Assembly: GCA_964596345.1 (NCBI GenBank)
Contig: CAZQSZ010000002.1
Coordinates: 186,001-250,000, forward strand
Direction of reading: 5' to 3'
Origin: CADEDV01 sp964596345
Lineage (GTDB): Bacteria; Bacteroidota; Bacteroidia; Chitinophagales; Chitinophagaceae
DNA length: 64,000 bases
The notes below the pieces were generated by a model. The model was not told where the DNA came from. It saw nothing but the letters and a program-made list of their open reading frames with translations, and did no database searches. Shown here piece after piece: positions 27,659 to 36,441 of the stretch. The translations under genes and the position numbers were made by a program. Every line of letters begins with the position of its first letter. Position 1 is the first letter of the stretch.

Positions 27659-27994
27659 AAAAAATGTTTTTGGTTATTTATGTAACAAGCAGTTCGGAAG
27701 GAAAAAAAATGATACTATTGAATCAGCAGTATAAAAGAGTGAATTATACAATTCCGGGAGTGAACCGGAAATTTGTTTTACCAGCAGTATATTGAAGGAG
27801 GTTTATTTTATCACAACAGGCGCATACAACTTCTGTACACAGGCTGGTGAAAGAAAGTAATGGCCCGGGTGACGGAAACAGGGCAGCATACCCGGTAAAG
27901 AAAAAATGTTAACGCCTTTGCATTTCGGGCCGCTGGTCAAAATTTGTACCAGTCGGTTTATTATTGCCTAAATTGGTTATCTAAAACCAACCGT
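27659..27994. other. Non-coding gap with inverted repeats between divergent genes
   Basis: The 336 bp hold the promoters of the FAS1 gene (minus) and the threonine-aldolase-like gene (plus). Three short inverted repeats are visible: TTCCGG/CCGGAA (27752-27757, 27765-27770), CTGGT/ACCAG (27933-27937, 27948-27952) and TTGGTT/AACCAA (27973-27978, 27985-27990). The last lies 4 bp before the ATG and could hinder initiation. No small gene was recognised. Confidence 0.5.
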
Positions 27995-29161
27995 ATGTCA
28001 GCCCTGAACCGTAGAAATTTCCTGAAAGCCTCCGGTATTGCCGTATTGCCCGCCTTTGTCCCTGCCATAGCTTCGGCGGCCGGAAAAAAGGAACAGTTTG
28101 CGCAAGAGCCTGTTATCAAATTCTTTTACGACGGGGAAGATTTTACCCCTTCGATGTATATTGATGAATTGCAAAAGATCAACAGCAAAGAAGCGATCAA
28201 AAGAGATTTTTATTTGCAGGGCGGTGCAGTAGCGGCCATGGAGAAGAAGTTTGAGGAAATAACCGGGAAAGAGAAAGCGATCTGTATGCCTACCGGAACA
28301 ATGGCCAACCAGCTGGCCATTGCTGTACTCAGCGGGGCCAATACCAAAGTATTTGTACAGGATACCAGCCATGTGTACCGGGATGAAGCGGATGCAGCAC
28401 AATCAGTTTTTCAAAAGCGACTCATGCCGTTGGGCAGGGAACAAACCTATTTTACAGCAGAGGAATTAAAGACAGCCATAGCTTCGCTGAAAGAACAGGA
28501 AGTGTTTGCCAGTGGTATCGGTGCTGTTTCCATTGAAAACCCCGTGCGGAGAACGGATGGAAGAATGATCCCGGTGGAAGAGATACGAAAGATCAGTGAG
28601 TATTGCCGCAGCAATAATATTCCCCTGCACCTGGATGGAGCCCGGATCTATATGGCGGCGGCCTGGTCAGGTGTAAGTGTAAAAGAATATGCTTCTTATT
28701 TTGATACGGTATATATTTCCCTCTACAAATATTTGGGTGCCGTCAATGGAGCTGTATTATGCGGTACCAAAGCGGTGATTGATAAGATGCCGCATCTTAT
28801 TAAGATACATGGCGGCACTGTATTCAGCAACTGGGTCAGTGCAGCCATGGTGCTGAGCAGGCTGGAGGGAATTGAGAACCGGCTGCAGCAATCCATCCGG
28901 CAGGCAACAGTGGTGTTTGATGGCCTGAACAAATTACCCGGTTTAAAGGTTAGCGCATTGGAAGGCGGTACGAATATTTATAGGCTGGACATTGACAGGA
29001 AAACCGATGGCAATAAAATGCAGCAACGCCTGAATAAGGAATTTAATATCCGCATCCCACCGCCAGGTGACAAGAGCAAAACAACATTAACCGTAAATGA
29101 AACGATCTTGTACAAGGAGGCATCTTATATCATCAATGCATTTAAAACCTGTGCCGGGTAA
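27995..29161 (+). CDS. Tat-exported threonine-aldolase-family PLP enzyme
   Basis: The ATG at 27995 is chosen because a twin-arginine signal follows at once (NRRNFLKASGIAVLPAF, AIASAAG); the longer frame would bury it. The 388-residue protein has the fold-type I PLP core of threonine aldolases and beta-eliminating lyases: MPTGTMANQLAI near residue 100, LDGARIYMAAAWSGV near 215, and the presumed PLP lysine in ISLYKYLGAVNGAVLCG near 245. Relatives cleave threonine or other beta-hydroxy amino acids to glycine and aldehyde. Export of such an enzyme is unusual; folding with the cofactor before Tat transport would explain the signal. Substrate is unknown. Confidence 0.88.
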   Translation: MSALNRRNFLKASGIAVLPAFVPAIASAAGKKEQFAQEPVIKFFYDGEDFTPSMYIDELQKINSKEAIKRDFYLQGGAVAAMEKKFEEITGKEKAICMPTGTMANQLAIAVLSGANTKVFVQDTSHVYRDEADAAQSVFQKRLMPLGREQTYFTAEELKTAIASLKEQEVFASGIGAVSIENPVRRTDGRMIPVEEIRKISEYCRSNNIPLHLDGARIYMAAAWSGVSVKEYASYFDTVYISLYKYLGAVNGAVLCGTKAVIDKMPHLIKIHGGTVFSNWVSAAMVLSRLEGIENRLQQSIRQATVVFDGLNKLPGLKVSALEGGTNIYRLDIDRKTDGNKMQQRLNKEFNIRIPPPGDKSKTTLTVNETILYKEASYIINAFKTCAG

Positions 29162-29231
29162 TTGATGATCATCAGCTGCCTGTCTTTCGTCGGTCATGCT
29201 GTAGTAACTGCTTCCGCGGTACATTCGTCCC

Positions 29232-29582
29232 ATGCTTCCCGATGAAAATATGGAACAACGCTGGCAGCAATTAATGTTGAAACTAACGGAACAGTTGGGA
29301 TATAAGCCCGGCATGGAGGCTGTTTTATTATTCATCGGCACCCGGGAAGCCGGTCTGCCTCCCAAAAAATTTACTGAAACAGAGATCAGCGAATTGAAGC
29401 AACTGGCCATTTGCACCCTGCTTGTTCCCGCCCGGTATTACCAGCTGTTTTGGGTGGATGATACGGGCTGGCCGCATTTCAAAGAACTGCAACGGATGCC
29501 GGAAATGCCGGTGGAGGACAGAAATGATTTTTTGAAAAAGTATGTCCTGCTGTATGCTGAAAAGAACAGGCTGTTGCAGTAA
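29232..29582 (+). CDS. Conserved small hypothetical protein
   Basis: This 116-residue protein has no signal or membrane segment. It is largely helical, with a conserved-looking YYQLFWVDDTGWPHFKEL near residues 68-86 that I recall from uncharacterised Bacteroidota proteins. The gene lies 70 bp after the threonine-aldolase-like gene and 35 bp before the nucleotidyltransferase pair, on the same strand. Codon use looks like that of the neighbours. No function can be given. Confidence 0.7.
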   Translation: MLPDENMEQRWQQLMLKLTEQLGYKPGMEAVLLFIGTREAGLPPKKFTETEISELKQLAICTLLVPARYYQLFWVDDTGWPHFKELQRMPEMPVEDRNDFLKKYVLLYAEKNRLLQ

Positions 29583-29617
29583 TTTCATCTTTCCTTTTTT
29601 GTCCCTAATTTTAATCC

Positions 29618-29824
29618 ATGACAACGCCCAAAAAATACCGGATGGATAAAACGGCTTTCAAAATTCAGAGTTTTGAAGAAGCGGATAACCATTATGGTCC
29701 ATGGGAGAATAAGTCGTATAGCGAAAGATTAGATGCGGCTTTTTATCTGATCTCCATGGCTTTCGGTGTAAAGCCGTCCACAAAACTGAATCGGACCGTA
29801 TTTTCAAAACGCAAACATGGCTGA
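29618..29824 (+). CDS. Small partner protein of a nucleotidyltransferase pair
   Basis: The 68-residue protein has no signal. Its core KTAFKIQSFEEADNHYGPW followed by SERLDAAFYLISMAFG and a basic tail (RTVFSKRKHG) matches, from memory, small proteins that regularly precede DUF6036-like nucleotidyltransferases in Bacteroidota. An in-frame ATG at 29642 could be the true start, since homologues begin near MDKTAF. Its end overlaps the next gene by 8 bp, as in toxin-antitoxin operons. It contains no known toxin or antitoxin motif. Which partner is toxic, if either, cannot be told. Confidence 0.72.
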   Translation: MTTPKKYRMDKTAFKIQSFEEADNHYGPWENKSYSERLDAAFYLISMAFGVKPSTKLNRTVFSKRKHG

Positions 29825-30281
29825 TTACTTTAACGAGGATTTCAGGGACTTTCTGCGGGCATTGAATAACAATGATGTTGATTATATCCTGGTAGGTGGG
29901 ATGGCTGTCATTCTTCATGGTTATGTAAGAACCACCGGTGATATGGATATCTGGGTCCGAAAGACCAAAGAAAACTATCAATTAATAGTAAGGGCTTTTC
30001 ATGAATTCAGCATGCCTGTCTTTGATATGTCGGAAGAAAAATTCCTGAGTGATCAGTTTGATGTCTGGATGTTTGGAGTTGAGCCGGTGAAAATTGAATT
30101 GATGACCGCTGTTAAAGGTTTAGATTTTGAAGAAGCATTCAGGTTGTCTAACACCTATATGGAAGATGGTATACCAATCAGGTTTCTTCATATCAATAGC
30201 TTGTTGGATGCCAAACAGGCTGCAGGTCGTCATAAAGATCTTGATGATATCAATCAGCTTCAAAAGCGGAAAAAGAAGTGA
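29817..30281 (+). CDS. MNT-type nucleotidyltransferase, DUF6036-like
   Basis: The 154-residue protein has the N-terminal nucleotidyltransferase core VGGMAVILHGYVRTTGDMDI (residues about 26-45). The two Asp of DMD can serve as metal ligands, and a third acidic residue lies in VKIELMTAV near residue 92. The catalytic set therefore looks complete. Related minimal nucleotidyltransferases act in toxin-antitoxin systems by transferring nucleotides to tRNA or to a partner toxin; that role here is inference. The gene overlaps the preceding 68-codon gene by 8 bp. It ends 5 bp from the convergent radical SAM gene, with no terminator visible. Confidence 0.82.
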   Translation: MADYFNEDFRDFLRALNNNDVDYILVGGMAVILHGYVRTTGDMDIWVRKTKENYQLIVRAFHEFSMPVFDMSEEKFLSDQFDVWMFGVEPVKIELMTAVKGLDFEEAFRLSNTYMEDGIPIRFLHINSLLDAKQAAGRHKDLDDINQLQKRKKK

Positions 30282-30286
30282 TATTC

Positions 30287-32482
30287 TTACAATTTCAGCA
30301 ATCCCAGTTTATTCATTGTACTCACCGGTTTATTATCCCAGAACAATTCAAAATCTTCCAGGCCCGCAGCTTCATAACTGTCTTTCAGTTCCTGTAAGGT
30401 CCATGTTTTAGGATTATCAATGGAGAGATTGGGCAGCATATTGACTAACCAGTTACCCTGTGCTTTGGGAAATTGTAATTGTACTGTTTGTTTTTTGCCG
30501 GCAAAACTCACACTGATCATTTCCCTGCTGTTGCCTTTTTTGGTTTGGGTGAAATATTCGGCCTTTCCCAAATTACCGGTCCAGATCACTTTGGCAGTGG
30601 GGCGGAACAGAATCGAATCCGTTTCTTTGATCGCTTTGAGAATATAGTCCGGCGGCACCGTTGTTTTCGGAACGGGAAAATCAAACCATTTCTGCAAGGG
30701 ATCATCCAGCCCCACCTGGTGCATATAATTGTATAAGGATTTTTGTAAACCAAAACTGAAGGTCTCATGATCGGCACCGGTCATATCAATATGCTCAATA
30801 TCATTATTGGCAAAGGAGCCTACTGCATCCGTTTTTTTTCTAACCATATACTTGTCCGGTTCCAGCCCAACGGGACTGTGGGCCGTCATCGTAAACAAAT
30901 GCCAGAAGGCGGATTGTAATACACCGGTTTTAAATAATTGCCGGACCATTTCTAAGGAATCAATGGTTTCCTGTTCGGTTTGCGTGGGAAAACCATACAT
31001 CAGGTAAGCATGCACCATAATGCCGGCATCGGTAAAGTTCCGGTTCACCCTCGCCACCTGCGCTACGGTGATCCCTTTATTGATCATGGCCAGCAAACGA
31101 TCAGAAGCCACTTCCAGTCCGCCGGATACCGCTACGCAGCCGGAGGCTTTAAGCAATAAACAAAGATCAGCCGTAAAGTTTTTTTCAAAGCGGACATTGG
31201 TCCACCAGCTCACCACTAATTTTCGTTTGAGTATCTCCAGGGCAAGGGCCCGCATCAGTGCAGGTGGTGCTGCTTCATCAGTAAAATGAAAACCACTCTC
31301 GCCGGTCTGTGCAATGATGGTTTCCATCCGGTCGCAGAGCAGGGAAGCTGCAATGGGTTCGTAAAGTTTGATATAATCTAATGAGATATCACAGAAAGTG
31401 CATTTACCCCAGTAACAGCCGTGTGCCATGGTAAGTTTGTTCCAGCGGCCATCACTCCATAAACGGTGCATGGGATTGGCCACTTCTATGGCCGAGATAT
31501 ATTGATCCAGGTAAAAATCACTGTAATCAGGTGTGCCGGTTTCAAACTGTTTATAATCAGTACAAGCCTGGTTATTCAAATAAACAAGTTTGCCCTTAAT
31601 TAGGGTGAATGTTCTTTTCAATTCTTCCACGGCTTTTTTTCCCTCTGCATACGCAATGATATTTTCAAGCGGTGCTTCGCCATCATCTAATGAAATAAAA
31701 TCAAAGAACTCAAATACTCTCACATCAGATAAAGAACGTAATTCGGTATTGGCAAATCCACCACCCATCGTGGTTTTAACAGCAGGATAATTTTGTTTGA
31801 TCCATTGGGCACAACGGAAGGCCGTATATAAATTTCCCGGGAAGGGAACTGAGATGGCCACCAGTTTCGGCTGCACCTGCTGCATCCTGGCTTCCAGGAT
31901 TTCAACCAGCAATGTATCAATGAAGGTGAAAGGTTGTTGCAAAGCAGTATAGAGTTCATCGAAACTATTGGCAGAACGTCCCAGCTTTTCAGCATAGCGG
32001 CTGAAACCAAAATGTTCATCAACGCATTCTTTGATCAGGTCCGACAGGTCTTCGAGGTATAAAGTGGCAATATGTTTGGCTTTATCCTGTATGCCCATAC
32101 TACCGAAAGCCCAGCTAAGATCATCCAGTTGCGCAAAACGGGATGCTTCTGGTAAAAAATCTCTTCTATAGATTAAGTTGGCCAGTGTTGGATTTTTTCC
32201 CTGCAAAAAAAGGACGACCGCATCAATGGTATTGATATAATCTTGTTGAAGCGAAATGATCCTTGCCGCGTTGGGCGATACTTCCTGGCCGGGTTGGATC
32301 TGTGCAAATAATTTTTCCAATCCTTTTTTGCAGAACAGGGCCAATGTTACTTCAATTCCCAGGTCGGCCTGGTAAGAGGAAATATTCTTCGTGTTCAAAA
32401 AACCTTTCAGGTAGGCAGTGGCCGGGTAAGGTGTATTCAGTTGTGTGAACGGGGGAGTGAGTAAAAAAACGGTTGCCGCCAA
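30287..32482 (-). CDS. B12-binding-domain radical SAM protein
   Basis: The 731-residue protein has a B12-binding-like Rossmann domain (about 185-300, with AISVPFPGNLYTAFRCA and TTMGGGFANTELRS). A radical SAM TIM-barrel domain follows, with cluster ligands in CYWGKCTFCD near residue 356, and then a C-terminal extension. The N-terminal VFLLTPPFTQLNTPYPA is typical of this Bacteroidota group. The frame opens with TTG at 32480-32482, and no nearby ATG fits better. Members methylate or rearrange unactivated carbons; the substrate is unknown. It is a lone gene. Confidence 0.9.
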   Translation of the reverse strand: MAATVFLLTPPFTQLNTPYPATAYLKGFLNTKNISSYQADLGIEVTLALFCKKGLEKLFAQIQPGQEVSPNAARIISLQQDYINTIDAVVLFLQGKNPTLANLIYRRDFLPEASRFAQLDDLSWAFGSMGIQDKAKHIATLYLEDLSDLIKECVDEHFGFSRYAEKLGRSANSFDELYTALQQPFTFIDTLLVEILEARMQQVQPKLVAISVPFPGNLYTAFRCAQWIKQNYPAVKTTMGGGFANTELRSLSDVRVFEFFDFISLDDGEAPLENIIAYAEGKKAVEELKRTFTLIKGKLVYLNNQACTDYKQFETGTPDYSDFYLDQYISAIEVANPMHRLWSDGRWNKLTMAHGCYWGKCTFCDISLDYIKLYEPIAASLLCDRMETIIAQTGESGFHFTDEAAPPALMRALALEILKRKLVVSWWTNVRFEKNFTADLCLLLKASGCVAVSGGLEVASDRLLAMINKGITVAQVARVNRNFTDAGIMVHAYLMYGFPTQTEQETIDSLEMVRQLFKTGVLQSAFWHLFTMTAHSPVGLEPDKYMVRKKTDAVGSFANNDIEHIDMTGADHETFSFGLQKSLYNYMHQVGLDDPLQKWFDFPVPKTTVPPDYILKAIKETDSILFRPTAKVIWTGNLGKAEYFTQTKKGNSREMISVSFAGKKQTVQLQFPKAQGNWLVNMLPNLSIDNPKTWTLQELKDSYEAAGLEDFELFWDNKPVSTMNKLGLLKL

Positions 32483-32562
32483 ATCAGTTGATTTAAGCTA
32501 CAAAACTATTCATATTCGGGTAAAAGTGGCAATATTGTGGGATTTGCTTTATTGATTTTGAG

Positions 32563-34092
32563 TTATTGAGATGTATCTGGTCTTGCTCGTTTATCGCCAC
32601 AATCACGTTCAATTATTACTTCTTCCTTTGTTTCTATCCCCAGCTCGATACCTTCTATCTTACTGGTATAGAGGGCGGCTCTAATTTTTTCTTCTGTTGT
32701 TTCCTTAATATTAATTTCTATTATTTGTTCTTTTTTTATTCTAAACTCATTAATGCCATAATACATTTTTTCCCCTTTACTGCCAAAAGCAAAGAGAATA
32801 GCTCTCTCATTGAGGAATAAAGGAATACCGCCCTTGATTTTATCAAAATAATACCTGCCATTACTTTCCGCATTTAACACTGACAGCATTTTATTACGGG
32901 GTATAAAAAGATAAATATGGAGGTCTTCCTCCATTTTTAACTCTGTTGCTGACGAAACCAATACTTCCAGTTTGACATTTACCGTTCCCGGATAGCCTTC
33001 TACATAGGCATCCACATTATACCAACCTAGTGTCTTTATCTCGAAATCATACATACCATTAGTGGGATTGGGATCGGTAAAGCCCCTCCTGAACCCCTCC
33101 AGGCTTTCTGGGGAAACGGGCCTCTTTTCAGCTGTGTCCATAGTCGGACTATCTTCTTCCATGTTAAAAAAGGATTGCTCATTTTTTGTCGAAATATAGA
33201 TCGTATCATTTCCACATGGAGTAGAATTATAAAATTCAGAATCGCTTTGATTTGAAATAGAGTCTTTGGTGTGGCTTTCTTTTTCCCAGATTTTAGCAAG
33301 ACTATCTCTTTTCCATTTTTCTTCTTCTTTGGCTCCTGGTCTGTTAGTTTCATTTTTTATGTAATCCAGTATAGCGTTAACACCGTCTTGGCCAAGATCC
33401 GGGAACGCAGTCATCATCGACCCAAATTTTCTTTTAAGATCTTGCGTATAAGGATCAACAGCCATAAACGAAGCAGGGTTACTGATATACTCATGTATTT
33501 TTTTACGATCTTTCCAGGGGCCTCTTGTTTCTACGCCAGTTAATGCTGGTCCCGTTCCATCTGTAAAAATTGAATGGCAAGGAGTACATTTTGCAAAATG
33601 AGTTTTTCCGATTATCCAGTTTTTTCCTTGTGGTGTGGTGTCTGCCGGTTCAGGAGCTGTCCAGTTAATAGTTCCACTGTCTGTTTCAGCACCTTTAAAA
33701 ATTTGCATCCCGGGATCATAATAATCATTAGGAATTGAAACTTTAATCGGTTTTAACAGAGTAACGGCTGTATCTTTTTCAGCTGTATTTATATAGATCA
33801 TTCCACCACTCCTCAACAGTTTTCCGTTTGATTCTGTTATTAATCCTGCTGCTAAAATCTCAGCAGCGGAGAAAGCTTCTCTGATTTCTAATGTTTGCTG
33901 ACCGTCAATACTGAAAGAACCCGCATCTATAGTTACTAATGAGCCATGTAAAGTTTTTAAAGTGGTGTCTTTTTCAGTATTAATTGTAAACAGTTGACTC
34001 GCCAGCATATTTTCATCAAAAAGTTCTGGTTTTTTATTAGACATGCAGGAAAAAAATACAAACGGGGCTAGCAGTAAGGTGATTCTTTTCAT
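32563..34092 (-). CDS. Lipoprotein with cytochrome c domain
   Basis: The 509-residue protein has a lipobox Cys at 16 (VFFSC). An N-terminal beta-rich domain (about 40-125, with LVTIDAGSFSIDG and LLRSGGMIYI) resembles the ZU5-like modules of Bacteroidota lipoproteins. A class I cytochrome c domain follows (about 160-255), with haem attachment CTPCH at 169-173 and the likely sixth ligand Met in SMMTAFPDL. The C-terminal third (about 330-509) is strand-rich and contains YFDKIKGGIPLFLNERAI. The protein would carry haem in the periplasm or at the outer membrane. Redox partners are not encoded nearby. Charged residues are abundant around 255-290. Confidence 0.85.
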   Translation of the reverse strand: MKRITLLLAPFVFFSCMSNKKPELFDENMLASQLFTINTEKDTTLKTLHGSLVTIDAGSFSIDGQQTLEIREAFSAAEILAAGLITESNGKLLRSGGMIYINTAEKDTAVTLLKPIKVSIPNDYYDPGMQIFKGAETDSGTINWTAPEPADTTPQGKNWIIGKTHFAKCTPCHSIFTDGTGPALTGVETRGPWKDRKKIHEYISNPASFMAVDPYTQDLKRKFGSMMTAFPDLGQDGVNAILDYIKNETNRPGAKEEEKWKRDSLAKIWEKESHTKDSISNQSDSEFYNSTPCGNDTIYISTKNEQSFFNMEEDSPTMDTAEKRPVSPESLEGFRRGFTDPNPTNGMYDFEIKTLGWYNVDAYVEGYPGTVNVKLEVLVSSATELKMEEDLHIYLFIPRNKMLSVLNAESNGRYYFDKIKGGIPLFLNERAILFAFGSKGEKMYYGINEFRIKKEQIIEINIKETTEEKIRAALYTSKIEGIELGIETKEEVIIERDCGDKRARPDTSQ

Positions 34093-34150
34093 GAGTTGGG
34101 TTTAGTAGATGACAGAGCTATTTATATAAAGCGTTTGTAAGAGGAATGAA

Positions 34151-35479
34151 TTATTTAACCACTATCTGTATAACATGGTCAATCGTTCCTTCTCCGGGAT
34201 ATTCCGGGTAAATAAAAACACCCTCAGCTACCTTATTCCATTTTAATTTTTTACCGGTCCCCATAATCTCTACTGAAGAAATTGCTTCAGTAAAGCCTGG
34301 TAACAATATAAACGCTGTTGCCGGTGCCTGCAACATATGCAGGTAAATCTGCTTACCGTTTCTTGTCACTACTCCCCATTGCTGCGGGGGCAGCAGTTTG
34401 CCTCTTGTATTATAGATGGACGCTCCGTATTGCTGCAACCATTTTCCTGTGGCAGCCAGTGTGTCGGTAAACTGCTGTTGAATCTCACCCGTTGGCATCG
34501 GCCCCACATTGAGCAGCAAATTAGTATTGCGTCCCGCTGCTCCCACTAACAAATGAATGATCTGTTTTACTGATTTATAATGATGGTCAGAAATATTATA
34601 ACCCCAGGTATCATTCATGGTTTCACAGGTTTCCAGCGGCATGGCAGCGGAAGGTTGCTGAAAACTCAGCCCGGTTTTGTTTTCACCCGGCAGGTCTTTT
34701 TCAAACATCTGGAAATCTTCACCATTGATCGGGTCAAGATGGTGATTATTGCCGATCATACAGGCGGGTTGCAATTGATGGATAAGGCCATACAATTCAT
34801 CATACTTCCAGTCGATACGGGATGTTCTGTCGGCATGTCCTTCTTCGTTGGTCTGGTCCCAGTGACCATCGAGCCAGATACTCATGATCGGACCATAATT
34901 CGTCAGCAGTTCTGTCAACTGGTTTTTCATGAATTGCAGGTAGCTGGCATAATCACTCTTTCCTGTTCTGCCGCTGTACTGACCCGTGCGGCCGGTCTCA
35001 TAGGGATAATCATCCCTGAACCAGTCAAGGGTAGAGTAGTACAACCCCAGTTTCATGTCATGTTTCTGGCAGGCTGCGGCCAGTTGTTGCAATACATCTT
35101 TGCCATAAGGCGTATTGGTGATTTTCCAGTCGCTGAATTTGGTATCCCAGTTGGAAAAGCCATCATGATGCCGGGTGATGAACACCATATATTTCATGCC
35201 GGCTTTTTTAGCAGTAAGTACCCATTTTTCTGCATCAAAATCTGACGGGTTAAACACCCGTAGATATCGCTGGTAATCATCTTTGCGGATCTTGCGGTTC
35301 TGCATCACCCATTCGCCATGACCCAATACGCTGCTCAATCCCCAATGGATGAACATACCGAATTTATTATCCTGGAATTGTTGACGGGCTGCTACATTCC
35401 CCGGAGCAGGAGTATATTTTTCCTGGGCGGAAATGATTGCGGAACAAAGTAAGGCCAATGCCGGGAGCAGTTTTCTCAT
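34151..35479 (-). CDS. Alpha-L-fucosidase, glycoside hydrolase family 29
   Basis: The 442-residue protein has a signal peptide (about 1-18, AIISAQ). GH29 marks are KFGMFIHWGLSSVLGHGEW, the GMKYMVFITRHHDGFSNWD block near residues 90-112, GLYYSTLDWF, and the likely nucleophile Asp in SIWLDGHWDQ near residue 203. It hydrolyses terminal alpha-L-fucose from glycans in the periplasm or outside. No SusC/D pair adjoins it, so it is not in a classic utilisation locus here. A short palindrome in its leader may be an operator. Confidence 0.94.
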   Translation of the reverse strand: MRKLLPALALLCSAIISAQEKYTPAPGNVAARQQFQDNKFGMFIHWGLSSVLGHGEWVMQNRKIRKDDYQRYLRVFNPSDFDAEKWVLTAKKAGMKYMVFITRHHDGFSNWDTKFSDWKITNTPYGKDVLQQLAAACQKHDMKLGLYYSTLDWFRDDYPYETGRTGQYSGRTGKSDYASYLQFMKNQLTELLTNYGPIMSIWLDGHWDQTNEEGHADRTSRIDWKYDELYGLIHQLQPACMIGNNHHLDPINGEDFQMFEKDLPGENKTGLSFQQPSAAMPLETCETMNDTWGYNISDHHYKSVKQIIHLLVGAAGRNTNLLLNVGPMPTGEIQQQFTDTLAATGKWLQQYGASIYNTRGKLLPPQQWGVVTRNGKQIYLHMLQAPATAFILLPGFTEAISSVEIMGTGKKLKWNKVAEGVFIYPEYPGEGTIDHVIQIVVK

Positions 35480-35499
35480 GTATTATATTTATAGAGAAA

Positions 35500-35515
35500 G
35501 TTACAAATAAGTAAC
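35500..35515. promoter_or_regulatory. Palindrome in the leader of the fucosidase gene
   Basis: GTTAC (35500-35504) and GTAAC (35511-35515) form an inverted repeat around AAATAA, 21 bp before the fucosidase start. A larger imperfect stem CCCGCC/GGCGGG spans 35537-35571. The first could bind a regulator; no such protein is encoded beside it. Confidence 0.35.
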
Positions 35516-35709
35516 ATTACCGGTCAGGATTTCCCTCCCCGCCATCTGTAAAATCCGGAGTATCGGCGGGCAAGCTGTTAAGACTTTATAGGTGAGGCCA
35601 GCCTTTTTTTGAGAAAACTCATTCTGATCCCTGATAAGTCTCATTAACAGGACAGCGATGGGTTTTTAGCTTTACCTGATTTCCGCCACGTTTACTTTCA
35701 TTTTGTAGT

Positions 35710-36372
35710 ATGAAAAAGTACTTTTTTTTAGCTGCTGTCGTTTCACTGGTGCTGTTAACTGCCTGCCAGCATAGAATGAACCAGCCCGTTACAACGGAAA
35801 ATAATACACTCGAAAAATTATTGCAGGGTAATAATCGTTTTGCGGCTGCTCATCCGCTGCATCCTGACGAAAGCAGGCAAAGAATGGGGGAGATAGCCAA
35901 AGGACAACACCCCTTTGCTGTCGTCATCAGTTGCTCTGATTCCAGGGTGCCGCCGGAGCTGGTTTTTGACCAGGGGCTGGGTGATTTGTTTGTGATCCGC
36001 ACAGCGGGTAACCTGGTTGGAGGGCTTGAGATTGGCAGCGTTGAATATGCAGTGGAGCATTTGCAGGTGCCCCTGATCGTAGTTCTTGGGCATGAACAAT
36101 GCGGTGCGATCAAAGCATTTGTAGAAGGAAGTGAAACACCGGGGCATATTAAAGATATTGTAGACCTGATTAAAGCGGAAGCAGAGATATGTGCGATAGC
36201 AAAAGACGATAAGGACCGGCTGGCCCATTGCATTGAAGCCAATCTCCGGCATGTGACTCTTCAATTGCAGGAGCAATCATCTATCATTAAGGAGAAGATG
36301 CTCAAAGGGGAGTTGAATATTGTTACAGCCAGTTACGATCTCGAAAAAGGGAGTGTTACCCTTTTAAAGTAA
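35710..36372 (+). CDS. Beta-class carbonic anhydrase, lipoprotein form
   Basis: The 220-residue protein carries a lipobox Cys at 19 (LLTAC), predicting a membrane-anchored enzyme. Zinc ligands are all present: Cys and Asp in SCSDSRVPPE near residues 74-79, and His and Cys in GHEQCGA near 128-131. RTAGNLVGG and GSVEYAVEHL are family blocks. It interconverts carbon dioxide and bicarbonate. Envelope localisation distinguishes it from the cytosolic housekeeping form and suggests a role in bicarbonate supply or pH control at the surface. It is a single gene followed by a strong terminator. Confidence 0.94.
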   Translation: MKKYFFLAAVVSLVLLTACQHRMNQPVTTENNTLEKLLQGNNRFAAAHPLHPDESRQRMGEIAKGQHPFAVVISCSDSRVPPELVFDQGLGDLFVIRTAGNLVGGLEIGSVEYAVEHLQVPLIVVLGHEQCGAIKAFVEGSETPGHIKDIVDLIKAEAEICAIAKDDKDRLAHCIEANLRHVTLQLQEQSSIIKEKMLKGELNIVTASYDLEKGSVTLLK

Positions 36373-36392
36373 TTGGGTCTCTTTTGTTGCAT

Positions 36393-36426
36393 AAAAAAGC
36401 CGCCCTGGTAACAGGGCGGCTGTAGT
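36393..36426. terminator. Bidirectional terminator
   Basis: AGCCGCCCTG (36398-36407) pairs with CAGGGCGGCT (36412-36421) around GTAA, flanked by an A-run on the left and T-rich sequence on the right. It serves the convergent carbonic anhydrase and lytic transglycosylase genes. Confidence 0.88.
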
Positions 36427-36441
36427 TTTTCAAAACCGTCA

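Noticed and set aside
34580..35245. Open frame of 221 codons antisense to the fucosidase
   Set aside because: It is fully inside the GH29 gene and reads as a shadow of its codon pattern.
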